64,000 bases of DNA from contig NZ_CP147243.1 of the NCBI RefSeq assembly GCF_037198285.1, positions 1,666,422-1,730,421 on the forward strand, written 5' to 3'. Positions 1 to 7,360 of this stretch are shown here, one piece after another (within the stretch, counting starts at the first letter, position 1; the number at the start of each line of letters is the position of its first letter). This DNA comes from Haladaptatus sp. DJG-WS-42 (GTDB taxonomy: Archaea > Halobacteriota > Halobacteria > Halobacteriales > Halococcaceae). A model generated the notes under the pieces. It ran no database searches and was not told the DNA's origin. It saw nothing but the letters and a program-made list of their open reading frames with translations. The position numbers and the translations under genes were made by a program.

Positions 1-24
1 TTCGAACTCTCGGCAACGAACTAA
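1..24 (+). CDS. C-terminal tail of upstream gene (5' partial), probably gvpN
   Basis: The first eight codons read FELSATN then TAA, with codons of the type favoured by the neighbouring genes; another frame ends at a TGA overlapping the gvpO start but has poorer codons. The TAA directly abuts the gvpO ATG, so the two genes are translationally adjacent. In known haloarchaeal clusters gvpN precedes gvpO; the identity here rests on that gene order alone. Confidence 0.35.
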   Translation, partial: FELSATN

Positions 25-447
25 ATGAGCGCTGACGCACAGTGTCACGCGCTCACCGAGGATGGTGCGCGGTGTGACCGTGAAGCGACCGATGGGTCGT
101 TTTGCTACCAGCACGACGAAGACGACCCGACGGTAGACGAGGAAACGGACGACTCGCCTGCCGCGCCGTCGCTCGATGGCGATGAGCTGTCCATCCTCGA
201 CGTTCGCACGCGGGTCGCGGAGACGGCGACCGACCTCATCGGCCACGAGCTAGACGGCGTCTCCGAGGTGATGGCCACCAGCGACGGCGGCTGGCGTGCG
301 GTCGTCGAAGTCGTGGAACGCCACTCGGTTCCGGACACACAGGACATCCTCGGCCAGTACGAACTTCTGCTCACCGAGCGCGGTGAGATAGAAGGCTACA
401 GCCGACTCGGCCGGTTTCGTCGGTCTGACACCGCCGTCCAGAGCTGA
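25..447 (+). CDS. gvpO: Gas vesicle protein GvpO with N-terminal zinc-type motif
   Basis: A 140-residue protein. Residues about 58-135 match the GvpO family, including the conserved stretch GWRAVVEVVERHSVPDTQD near residues 89-107; GvpO is needed for gas vesicle formation in haloarchaea. The first 30 residues carry a Cys/His motif (C7, C17, C27, H30, in CHALTEDGARC and FCYQH) resembling small zinc knuckles of other haloarchaeal proteins. I do not recall this extension in Halobacterium GvpO. An acidic linker joins the two parts. The start directly follows the stop of the preceding gene, so this is the 3' end of a gas vesicle operon lying to the left. Confidence 0.88.
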   Translation: MSADAQCHALTEDGARCDREATDGSFCYQHDEDDPTVDEETDDSPAAPSLDGDELSILDVRTRVAETATDLIGHELDGVSEVMATSDGGWRAVVEVVERHSVPDTQDILGQYELLLTERGEIEGYSRLGRFRRSDTAVQS

Positions 448-468
448 ATCGCCTTCAATCGCTTTTCG

Positions 469-1722
469 TCACACCGGAGTTCTGAGCGCCCAGCTATCGG
501 TTTCCGGGTCGAGTCGGTGGGGTTCTTTCCCCCGCTCTGCCAGCAGGCCAACGTGATAGAGCATCGCCTTCAACTGGAACACGGTCGGTGAGTGGTACAC
601 GTTTCCGTCCGTGAGTGCCTCCACCACTAACTCGCCGTCCTCGTTGAGCACGCCAGCCCGTGCGGACGCAGTTCCGCGAATGAACAACTCAACCGTGAAC
701 GTCGGATGCTGTTCGTGGAGTGCGGTCACGAGTTCAACCAGTGTTGGCTCGGGGTTGTCCCACTCGTGGAGTTGCTGGAGTTCCGTTACGAGTAGTTGGG
801 TTGCCGGATACGCAAACACGACACGCCGGGCGAGTTGTCCCCAGCGTGGGGCTTCGGCGTAAAAGCGCGACCGAGTCCCTTTCCAGTGTTCAAAGGTTTC
901 GAGGGCGGCTTCCACGCCACCACAGGCGTCCTGTGCAAACCGCACCACTTCGTGACCGAGTGGTGCCAGGGTTTCACGCCCGAGTTTGTCGTCTACGAGG
1001 CCAAGAAACGCGGCTCCCTGCCGGGCGCTGTTCGTCTCACGAACGACGTACCGCGAGAGTGTTTGTTCAACCTCGTTTTGGGTCGCTCCGAGCGCGAACG
1101 CGAGGGCATAGCCGAGGTAGTTTTTCGGATGATTCAACCCAAACGACTTGTCGGCGACGCCCTGTGCGCTTGCCTGAAATCGGATTGCGTCCGTCGCTTC
1201 GGACGAGCGGTGACCAACGAGTCGCGGGACGATAGTTGGCTCGACCGCGCCATCAGGGGAGACGCCGAGGATGCCGACGTTTAACTCACGTGCAAGTGTC
1301 GCATCCGTCTGCGTGATGGCGTCTGCGGGTGCGGCCAGATACGCCGCATTTGCTTCACCGAGGCGGTTGTACGCTTGGACGATACCGCGCTCTGTGTCCA
1401 CCAATCCGTTGCTCGTGTGGCCTTTTGCTTCGATGGCGATGAGCGGCGGGTCGTCACCGAACCGTTCGACGGCGAGCAGTTCGGGTTCGAGCTTTCTGAC
1501 GCCGACCAAGTCTGGAAACCCACTGCCAATTTTGACGCGGTTGAACGGCGCGAGTTCTTCGATGACGTCTGCCCGAATGCGCTCGTCTGCGAGCCACCTC
1601 CCCGTCGAAAATTGTGTGTCCGTGACTGCATACTCCTGTGAGCCTCCAGAATTTGGAAACAGCCGTCGCTTCGTGTGCGCGAGTACGTAGGGTTCAGAGA
1701 GCGACTCCGAAGCGCTAGCCAT
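469..1722 (-). CDS. PD-(D/E)XK nuclease-like protein, function unknown
   Basis: A 417-residue soluble protein. Near the N-terminus it has the pattern of a PD-(D/E)XK nuclease core: GFPDLVGV (P70-D71), then a hydrophobic strand ending in IEAKG (E98-x-K100), then a helix with Q116-A-Y-N. The remaining 300 residues match no family I recognise. It lies convergent to gvpO and stands alone without a methylase or specificity gene, so a classical restriction system is not indicated; repair or defence roles are possible. On the minus strand a TATA-like TTCTTAACA lies about 25 bp upstream of the ATG, suggesting a leaderless transcript. Confidence 0.6.
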   Translation of the reverse strand: MASASESLSEPYVLAHTKRRLFPNSGGSQEYAVTDTQFSTGRWLADERIRADVIEELAPFNRVKIGSGFPDLVGVRKLEPELLAVERFGDDPPLIAIEAKGHTSNGLVDTERGIVQAYNRLGEANAAYLAAPADAITQTDATLARELNVGILGVSPDGAVEPTIVPRLVGHRSSEATDAIRFQASAQGVADKSFGLNHPKNYLGYALAFALGATQNEVEQTLSRYVVRETNSARQGAAFLGLVDDKLGRETLAPLGHEVVRFAQDACGGVEAALETFEHWKGTRSRFYAEAPRWGQLARRVVFAYPATQLLVTELQQLHEWDNPEPTLVELVTALHEQHPTFTVELFIRGTASARAGVLNEDGELVVEALTDGNVYHSPTVFQLKAMLYHVGLLAERGKEPHRLDPETDSWALRTPV

Positions 1723-1799
1723 GTCACCGTTTCAGTGACCACTGTTAAGAACCTTGAGCTAGCAGAACGCTCAACCCGACGCCACCCCAACCACCGTCA

Positions 1800-2117
1800 A
1801 TGCCCGAGGTTCGCGGCGTCGCCGTCGACACAGAAACGCGCTGTGCCCACTACGACACAGCCCGCGACGTGGTCGCGCTCAAGTTCGCCTGCTGTGAGAC
1901 GTATTACCCGTGTTTTCAGTGCCACGAGGCCGTCGCTGACCACGAGGCGACCGTCTGGCCACGCGACCGATTTGACGAACCAGCAGTGTTGTGTGGTGTC
2001 TGCGACACCGAACTCACGGTCACGGCGTATCTCGACGCCGAGGATGTGTGTCCGGCGTGCGAGGCGGCGTTCAATCCGGGGTGTCGGGCGCACGCAGACC
2101 GCTACTTCGAGCAGTGA
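1800..2117 (+). CDS. CHY-type zinc finger protein
   Basis: A 105-residue protein that opens with the family signature C15-x-H17-Y18, followed by many metal ligands: C31, C32, C38, C41, H42, C65, C68, C84, C87, C95 and H98. This spacing fits the CHY zinc finger domain known from eukaryotic PIRH2 and from stand-alone bacterial and archaeal proteins. There is no catalytic domain and no signal peptide. The molecular role of the stand-alone forms is unknown. It is transcribed divergently from the nuclease-like gene, with 77 bp between the two starts. Confidence 0.85.
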   Translation: MPEVRGVAVDTETRCAHYDTARDVVALKFACCETYYPCFQCHEAVADHEATVWPRDRFDEPAVLCGVCDTELTVTAYLDAEDVCPACEAAFNPGCRAHADRYFEQ

Positions 2118-2169
2118 CAGCGCTTGCTGGCGGGGGTAGCTACTTGTTCACACACTCGTTTGTGAAGCC

Positions 2170-3138
2170 ATGAAACTCGGGAGTATGCTGCCAACCCACT
2201 GTACCGGCGAGTATCGCGTCCCAGCGGAAACGATCCGCTGGTGGGCACGCGAAGCAACCGACGCGGGCTTCCACGGCCTCTGGGTACTCGACCACCTCGT
2301 GAAACCAGAAACGTATCGCACCAGCCTGCTCGACCCGTTGATTGCGCTTTCGCACGCCGCCGCGGTCGCGCCGGAGGCGAACCTCGGCACGTCCATTCTC
2401 ATTGCACCGCTTCGCCACACTGCGAACATCGCCTCACAAGCCCTCTCGATTCAGCACCTCACGGAGGGGCAGGTCACCCTCGGGCTCGGCGCCGGGTATG
2501 TCCCAAAGGAGTTCGAGGTGACGGGCGTTCCTCGCACCGAACGCGGCCCGCGCGTGAGCGAAGCCGTTTCAGTATTGAATCAGCTGTTCGACGGCGAGAC
2601 CTCCTTTTCTGGGCGCTTTCACGAGTTCGAGAACGTGCGAATCGATCCGGTGCTCGACACCCCACCAAAGCTCCTCGCCGGCGGTTCGTCGATTGTTGAC
2701 GAAGATGGAAACCGGCGCATCCCCCGCCCAATTCTCGACCGGATTTTGAACTGTGGTGGCTGGCTTGCCCGACCAACGAACCCGGAAAAGCTCGAAGCTG
2801 AGTGGGAGCTCATCACAGACTACGCCCGCGAACAGGGCGTCGATCCGGACTCGCTGCGCCGGGTGATGCTCCAGTACATCCACGTCGTGGACACCGACGA
2901 CCGCGAAGCAGCTCACCGCGAACAGAAAGTTGCCTACGAGGACTTCCTCGACGGCGACAGAAACTTCGACTACGCGAAACAGTACTGCTTGACCGGCACG
3001 CCAGCGGATATACAAGCCGACCTCGATGCCGTCGAAGCCATCGGCTTTGATGAAGTGATACTCGGGCAGGTCGTCCACACCCCTGCTGATCTCGAACAGC
3101 AACTCGGCTTACTGACCGACACCTTCCTCGACGCCTGA
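2170..3138 (+). CDS. LLM-class F420-dependent oxidoreductase
   Basis: A 322-residue TIM-barrel protein of the luciferase-like monooxygenase superfamily, in the branch that uses coenzyme F420. The N-terminal MKLGSMLPTH strand, the GFHGLWVLDHL region (about 35-45) and LGLGAGYVPKEFEVTGVP (about 105-122) are typical. The substrate cannot be told from sequence. F420-related genes elsewhere in this window (mer, cofE, npdG) show the cofactor is made and recycled. Its 3' end overlaps the convergent winged-helix gene by 30 bp. Confidence 0.85.
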   Translation: MKLGSMLPTHCTGEYRVPAETIRWWAREATDAGFHGLWVLDHLVKPETYRTSLLDPLIALSHAAAVAPEANLGTSILIAPLRHTANIASQALSIQHLTEGQVTLGLGAGYVPKEFEVTGVPRTERGPRVSEAVSVLNQLFDGETSFSGRFHEFENVRIDPVLDTPPKLLAGGSSIVDEDGNRRIPRPILDRILNCGGWLARPTNPEKLEAEWELITDYAREQGVDPDSLRRVMLQYIHVVDTDDREAAHREQKVAYEDFLDGDRNFDYAKQYCLTGTPADIQADLDAVEAIGFDEVILGQVVHTPADLEQQLGLLTDTFLDA

Positions 3139-4749
3139 GCCGTCCGCCATGAGGCGTGCGGAGGGTGCTGGCTCCGGTTCCGGGCGCAGGGCGGCGTTCG
3201 CTTCTTGTGAGAGTCGGGTAACGACCGCGCGGCCCTCGCGTTCGCGCACCACGATGCCGTCGGCTTCGAGCCGCTGGAGGTGATGCGTGATCGTACTCGG
3301 GTCGCGCCCGACAGCCGACGCGAGCGCGGAGACAGAGGCGGGGCCGAGCCGCGAGAGCGCGTCCAAGACGGTCGCCGTCGCCTCGTCGTTGAGCGCCGCG
3401 ACGAGTTCGTGACCTTCGGTGTGTGCCGAATAGAACCGACGCTTGCCCCGGATTTTCGCGCCCGAAATCAGCTGCTCGTCTTCGAGCACGCGGAGGTGAT
3501 GGCGCGCCGTCGAAAGCGGCACATCCGCGCGTTCTGCCACCGCCGAGAGGTAGATGCCGGGTGACTCGTTGATGGCCGAAAAGACGGCATCGCGCCCCTC
3601 GTGTTCGAGCGGGTCTGAGTCGTCAAAGCGGCTGTAGCGAAACGGCGCAATGATGCGCGTCACGCGCTCGATGCCGGCGTGCAGTCTGGTGGTGACGACG
3701 GGGCTGGCCGCCTGATTGGCGACGTGGCCAAAACTCGACCAGTCGATTGCGGGGCCATACCGCACCGCGCCCGCGGTGACGAGCGCGCCGAAACCGAGCG
3801 CGATGCCGGGTTCTTCGGCCACTGGCTCCGGTAGCGGGACGGTCGAAATCGGTGGAAGGAGTGCGGTGGCGCTGTCGTTCGACGGAGTTGTCGCGGTAGA
3901 CTCAGCGGCGCGTTGCTCGTCTCGTCGCTCGCTGCCGGATGCGGAATTGGCCACCGCTGCGGCATCGGCAGATTCGCTCGAACCCGGCTCCGTGGCGGCC
4001 GTGGTCTCGCTCGTCTGGGCTTCGTCTGCGTCTGCTTCCTGCGTCTCACTCGGGGTCTGCTCCGTTGTGACCACTGCGTCGGTCGGTTCGGTTGGCTCCG
4101 TGGTCACGTCCACTTCGGTCGTGGTTGCGGTTGTTTCGAGCGTCTCGCTAGCCGTGTTCGTCGCGTCAGCGTCAACGCTGTCCGTTGTGCCCGTCGTCTC
4201 AGTGGTCGGCGTTGCCGTCAGGTCGGCGGTGTCCGTTGAATCGACTGGGACGGTTACGGTGGTCGTCTCGTTCGTTCCCGTGTCCGTCGAGTCGGTCGAA
4301 ACCTCGGTGAGGGTGTCTCTTGTCTCGGTTACGTCGTCGGTCGCGTCACCCGTGTCAACGACTTCCGTCGTCGTCGTTCCGTCGTTCACATCTTCGACCA
4401 CGCTGGTCGCCCCGTCCTCGACGGTCGATTCGACCTCGGCTATCGTTTCGGTCGGTGTGGGCGTCGGCGCAGACACTTCGTCCGTGACCGTGTCCGTCGA
4501 AGGAGTCGTCTCAGTGGTCGAACCGGTCGGCTCGAGAGTCGGCGTTTCGGTAGTCGTGGTCGGTGTGAAAGTCAGCGTTTCCGTCTCGGTGTCGAGCGTC
4601 GTATTCGTCGTGTTGGTGGCGTCTGTCCCGGTTCCAGAAAGCGGGTCGTCAGGGAGTGCGGTGACGGCCATCGGTGAGAGAAGCAGTGCGGCAGCTACCA
4701 CAATCGTTCCAAACACCCACACGCTCACACGGTCGTCAGTCGCTGTCAT
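3109..4749 (-). CDS. Membrane-anchored protein with Thr-rich stalk and two winged-helix domains
   Basis: A 546-residue protein. A hydrophobic segment at about residues 10-32 is followed by about 260 residues dominated by Thr, Glu, Asp and Ser, then a second hydrophobic segment at about 315-332, and finally two winged-helix DNA-binding domains at about 385-445 (STARHHLRVLEDEQLIS) and 455-515 (STITHHLQRLEADGIV). The simplest topology puts the Thr-rich stalk outside and the DNA-binding part inside. The ATG at 4749 was chosen because an upstream in-frame ATG at 4878 would run into the preceding gene and past a TATA-like box (4802-4809). It lies 106 bp downstream of a secreted subtilase. Ligand and target genes are unknown. 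Confidence 0.8.
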   Translation of the reverse strand: MTATDDRVSVWVFGTIVVAAALLLSPMAVTALPDDPLSGTGTDATNTTNTTLDTETETLTFTPTTTTETPTLEPTGSTTETTPSTDTVTDEVSAPTPTPTETIAEVESTVEDGATSVVEDVNDGTTTTEVVDTGDATDDVTETRDTLTEVSTDSTDTGTNETTTVTVPVDSTDTADLTATPTTETTGTTDSVDADATNTASETLETTATTTEVDVTTEPTEPTDAVVTTEQTPSETQEADADEAQTSETTAATEPGSSESADAAAVANSASGSERRDEQRAAESTATTPSNDSATALLPPISTVPLPEPVAEEPGIALGFGALVTAGAVRYGPAIDWSSFGHVANQAASPVVTTRLHAGIERVTRIIAPFRYSRFDDSDPLEHEGRDAVFSAINESPGIYLSAVAERADVPLSTARHHLRVLEDEQLISGAKIRGKRRFYSAHTEGHELVAALNDEATATVLDALSRLGPASVSALASAVGRDPSTITHHLQRLEADGIVVREREGRAVVTRLSQEANAALRPEPEPAPSARLMADGSGVEEGVGQ

Positions 4750-4801
4750 GCTGAGGCATCTCTTCACACACCGTCGATACGCTGGATTCCAGACACATTC
4801 G

Positions 4802-4809
4802 CATATAGG
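4802..4809 (-). promoter_or_regulatory. TATA box for the membrane-anchored winged-helix gene
   Basis: On the minus strand the sequence reads ACCTATATGC. Initiation about 26 bp downstream would give a leader of roughly 30 nt before the ATG at 4749, so the gene can be transcribed separately from the subtilase behind it. Confidence 0.4.
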
Positions 4810-4838
4810 TTTTGGCCCAGCCAGCGCTGCTTCTTGCG

Positions 4839-4850
4839 AGAAAAAGGAAA
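4839..4850 (-). terminator. U-rich terminator behind the first subtilase
   Basis: Immediately after the subtilase stop codon the minus strand reads TTTCCTTTTTCTC. Archaeal termination typically needs only such a U-tract. Confidence 0.4.
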
Positions 4851-4855
4851 CTCGA

Positions 4856-7075
4856 TCAGTTCGTATCGACGCCGCCAACGGTGTTACTGTCCGTGCCGGT
4901 GAGCGTCACCGTCCGCACCTCGTCGAACGCCGCGGTGGCCTCTGCGGGGCCGAATTCGTAGCTGCCCGTCGAATCCGGCGCTTCGAGGAAGTACGTCCGA
5001 GTCACGGGGTCGTCGCCATCTTCGACCGCACCCACGGGCTCCGTGAACTCGACGTAGCGCGTGCCGTCTTCGGTGTACACCTCGGCGTCGTCGCCGCCGA
5101 CGAGCGTCCAGTCGAACGGAATCGCGTCGCGGACGAACGCCGCGCCGGTCGAACTGTCTACCGTAATCGTCACCTGATTCGTCTGCCCAGCGGTGAACAC
5201 CGAACCGTCGTCCGCCCGCGAACCGGTGGCTTCGAACACGGTGTCGGTGGCCGTGCCGTCGAGGCTCGTGAGTTCCACGTCTTTGAACTTCGCCGGATGC
5301 GGTTTGTTCTGCTCTGCGAGCGTGACCGCGCCGACGGCGTCGACGAATCCTGCGCCGATGTTCGCCGGGTTGTAGCCGCCGCGCACGTCCTTCGCGCTGG
5401 CTTCCATGATGAGCAACACGTCGAGTGGGTCTGGATACTCACCGTGGGTCTGGTAGTAGGCGTCCACGACGAGCGTGGCGACCCCGGCAGTGACGGGACA
5501 GGACATGCTCGTCCCCGAGATTTTGCCGTACCAGATTTCTGCGTCCTGTTCGTTCGGGTCGCCCGTGCTCGCGTACGCCTGCAACGGGTCGTCCGGCGAG
5601 AGCGTGCTCATGACGAGACTGCCGTTCGCGCCGACGCCGTTGCGGTAGATGCCGAACGGGCCCTCGGGTTGCTGACCCTTTGGCGGGGCTTCGCGGGCGG
5701 TGAGGTCGATGGTCCACGACGCGGTGAGGTTTGCGTACGGGACGATTTCGAAGTAGTATGTTTCGCCGCCGGTCACGGCTCCCGCGACGTGTTCTGGGTT
5801 GTCCAGGCTCGCACCGCTTGCGACGACGGGGCCGTCTTCTGCGCCTTGGTGGAGGTAGATATCGAGGTCTTGGCCCGGCGGCGTCCACGACACGTCGGCT
5901 TCGACGTAGCCCGCCTTCTCGGGGGCTGTCCACTCCTGATAGACGGCGTCGCCAACGCCCGCGTCGCTGGAACCGGGGCCGACGGTGCCGGTGAAGGTCG
6001 CTTCTGCGAGAACGGGCTGGTCTGCGAGGTTCGCGTCGAAGTAGTCGGTCAGGTTCGACAGTGCGAGTTCGCGGTCGTACTGTGCGCCCTCGCCGCCGCC
6101 GTCGTAGTCGGCGAACCGGCCGCGCGACGAAAAGTCAGTGACCGATTTATCGTCTTTCGTCGCGGCGACGCTGAGGACGTGCGGGGCTTTCGAGTAGTTA
6201 TTGAGCGTGTCCTCGCCGGGGCCGTCGTTGCCCGCCGAGAAGATGGGAAGGATGCCGCGCTGGAACGCTTCCCACGTGGCGACGTTGAGCGCGTCGCTTG
6301 GCACGAAGTCGTCGGGACTCGAACTGCCATACGAGTTCGAGACGATTTGCACGTCGGTTTTCCCTTGCTCGACCCGCGAGAGCAGGTGGTCGTAGGCTCC
6401 CACTGCTTGGACGATGAGGAGGGTTGCCCCCGCCGAGTAGACGGTGAGTTTCGCGTCGGGAGCCATACCCTTGTACTGGCCGCCGCTCGCGGTGCCGTCG
6501 CCCGCAACCGACCCGCTGGTGTGGGTGCCGTGGCCGTTATCGTCGGTGTCTGCGGGGCCCGCATCGACCCACATCGTGCCCGAATCGAGCGGGTCGGTGT
6601 AGCGCCAGTTGTGCTGGAGGTTCGTCTGGTGGTCGGGATGGTCGCCGTCGATACCGGAATCGATGACCACCGAGTGGGCGGTTTCGCCCGTGTAAAACAG
6701 GTTTTCTTGGACGATGTCAGCGCCCGTCGCCTCCCGCGAATCTTCGTTGTGATAGTCGAGTTGTTCGTTCGCTTGGACGTATCTTACTGCGGGAATCTCT
6801 CCGAGCGTCGCAATCTGGTCACCCGTGAGTTTCGTATAGGCAATCGGCAACACCTCGAAGGCGAAGTGGCCTTCCGCGAGGTCGAACTGCGCGAGGAGGT
6901 CCACGTTCGCGGGGTCGTCGAAGACGACGAGCACTTCCTGTAACTCCGTACTGGTTGTGTCGAGACCGGTGTCGATGGTTGGTGTCTGTGCAAACCCGCT
7001 TCCGGTGAACGGGACGAGTGTGGCCGCGCCCGCCGCGCCCGTGGCTTTGAGTACACTCCGTCTGCTGAAACGCAT
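4856..7075 (-). CDS. Tat-exported S8 subtilase with beta-domain inserted in the catalytic domain
   Basis: A 739-residue secreted serine protease. It begins with a twin-arginine signal (MRFSRRSVLKATGAAGAATL), then an inhibitor-like propeptide to about 125. The triad is D139 (VVIDSGID), H182 (NGHGTHTSG) and S523 (GTSMSCPVTAG), with oxyanion N283. Residues about 343-470 form an extra beta-rich segment resembling a pre-peptidase C-terminal domain, placed between the Asn and Ser blocks; the neighbouring paralogue has only a short loop there. A further beta-rich C-terminal region follows from about 590. The ATG at 7075 starts the Tat signal and lies 25 bp from a TATA box; an earlier in-frame ATG at 7171 is rejected. 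Confidence 0.93.
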   Translation of the reverse strand: MRFSRRSVLKATGAAGAATLVPFTGSGFAQTPTIDTGLDTTSTELQEVLVVFDDPANVDLLAQFDLAEGHFAFEVLPIAYTKLTGDQIATLGEIPAVRYVQANEQLDYHNEDSREATGADIVQENLFYTGETAHSVVIDSGIDGDHPDHQTNLQHNWRYTDPLDSGTMWVDAGPADTDDNGHGTHTSGSVAGDGTASGGQYKGMAPDAKLTVYSAGATLLIVQAVGAYDHLLSRVEQGKTDVQIVSNSYGSSSPDDFVPSDALNVATWEAFQRGILPIFSAGNDGPGEDTLNNYSKAPHVLSVAATKDDKSVTDFSSRGRFADYDGGGEGAQYDRELALSNLTDYFDANLADQPVLAEATFTGTVGPGSSDAGVGDAVYQEWTAPEKAGYVEADVSWTPPGQDLDIYLHQGAEDGPVVASGASLDNPEHVAGAVTGGETYYFEIVPYANLTASWTIDLTAREAPPKGQQPEGPFGIYRNGVGANGSLVMSTLSPDDPLQAYASTGDPNEQDAEIWYGKISGTSMSCPVTAGVATLVVDAYYQTHGEYPDPLDVLLIMEASAKDVRGGYNPANIGAGFVDAVGAVTLAEQNKPHPAKFKDVELTSLDGTATDTVFEATGSRADDGSVFTAGQTNQVTITVDSSTGAAFVRDAIPFDWTLVGGDDAEVYTEDGTRYVEFTEPVGAVEDGDDPVTRTYFLEAPDSTGSYEFGPAEATAAFDEVRTVTLTGTDSNTVGGVDTN

Positions 7076-7095
7076 GACAGTAGGCAACAATTGTC

Positions 7096-7104
7096 TATTA
7101 AATA
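7096..7104 (-). promoter_or_regulatory. TATA box of the first subtilase
   Basis: The symmetrical motif TATTAAATA is centred 25 bp from the ATG at 7075, predicting a leaderless mRNA. Confidence 0.5.
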
Positions 7105-7201
7105 GTGTTCTGGCCAAACTATCCAAACGTCTGAATTTCGTGCGGAGAAACGTATGTTCGCCCGAATACAACGCTTTCTCCTCAGCGTGCGTATCTCAAA
7201 C

Positions 7202-7360
7202 ATGGCCTACGAATACAGTTGCCCGGAACCGGACTGTGGCTTCCGAGTCCGGACGGGGAGCGAGTACGAGACGTTCGAGCACGCAGAACTGCACGCAGAA
7301 GAAAAGCACCTCGTGTGGCACTCCGGAGAAGTCCTCCGAGAGACCACAACGGTCGTCTGA
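7202..7360 (+). CDS. Small DUF1059-like zinc protein
   Basis: A 52-residue protein with a Cys pair in CPEPDCGF (C7, C12) and a downstream His-rich helix HAELHAEEKH, the layout of DUF1059-type small metal-binding proteins. Function is unknown. The start at 7202 gives a compact family-like N-terminus (MAYEYSCPEPDCG); an in-frame ATG at 7154 would add 16 unrelated residues. It sits between the two subtilase genes on the opposite strand, and its stop codon directly abuts the stop codon of the second subtilase. Confidence 0.75.
   Translation: MAYEYSCPEPDCGFRVRTGSEYETFEHAELHAEEKHLVWHSGEVLRETTTVV

Noticed and set aside
4076-4640. Thr-codon-rich DNA in the winged-helix gene seen as a possible nucleotide repeat array
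   Set aside because: The repetition is in amino acid composition; codons vary and no regular repeat unit or spacer is present, so it is neither a CRISPR array nor a tandem repeat.
3716-6943. A very long open frame (1075 codons) on the plus strand opposite the winged-helix and first subtilase genes
   Set aside because: It mirrors the codon pattern of the two minus-strand genes. Its translation is Val/Arg/Asp-rich with no domains, while the opposite strand encodes clear Tat signals, catalytic motifs and winged helices.
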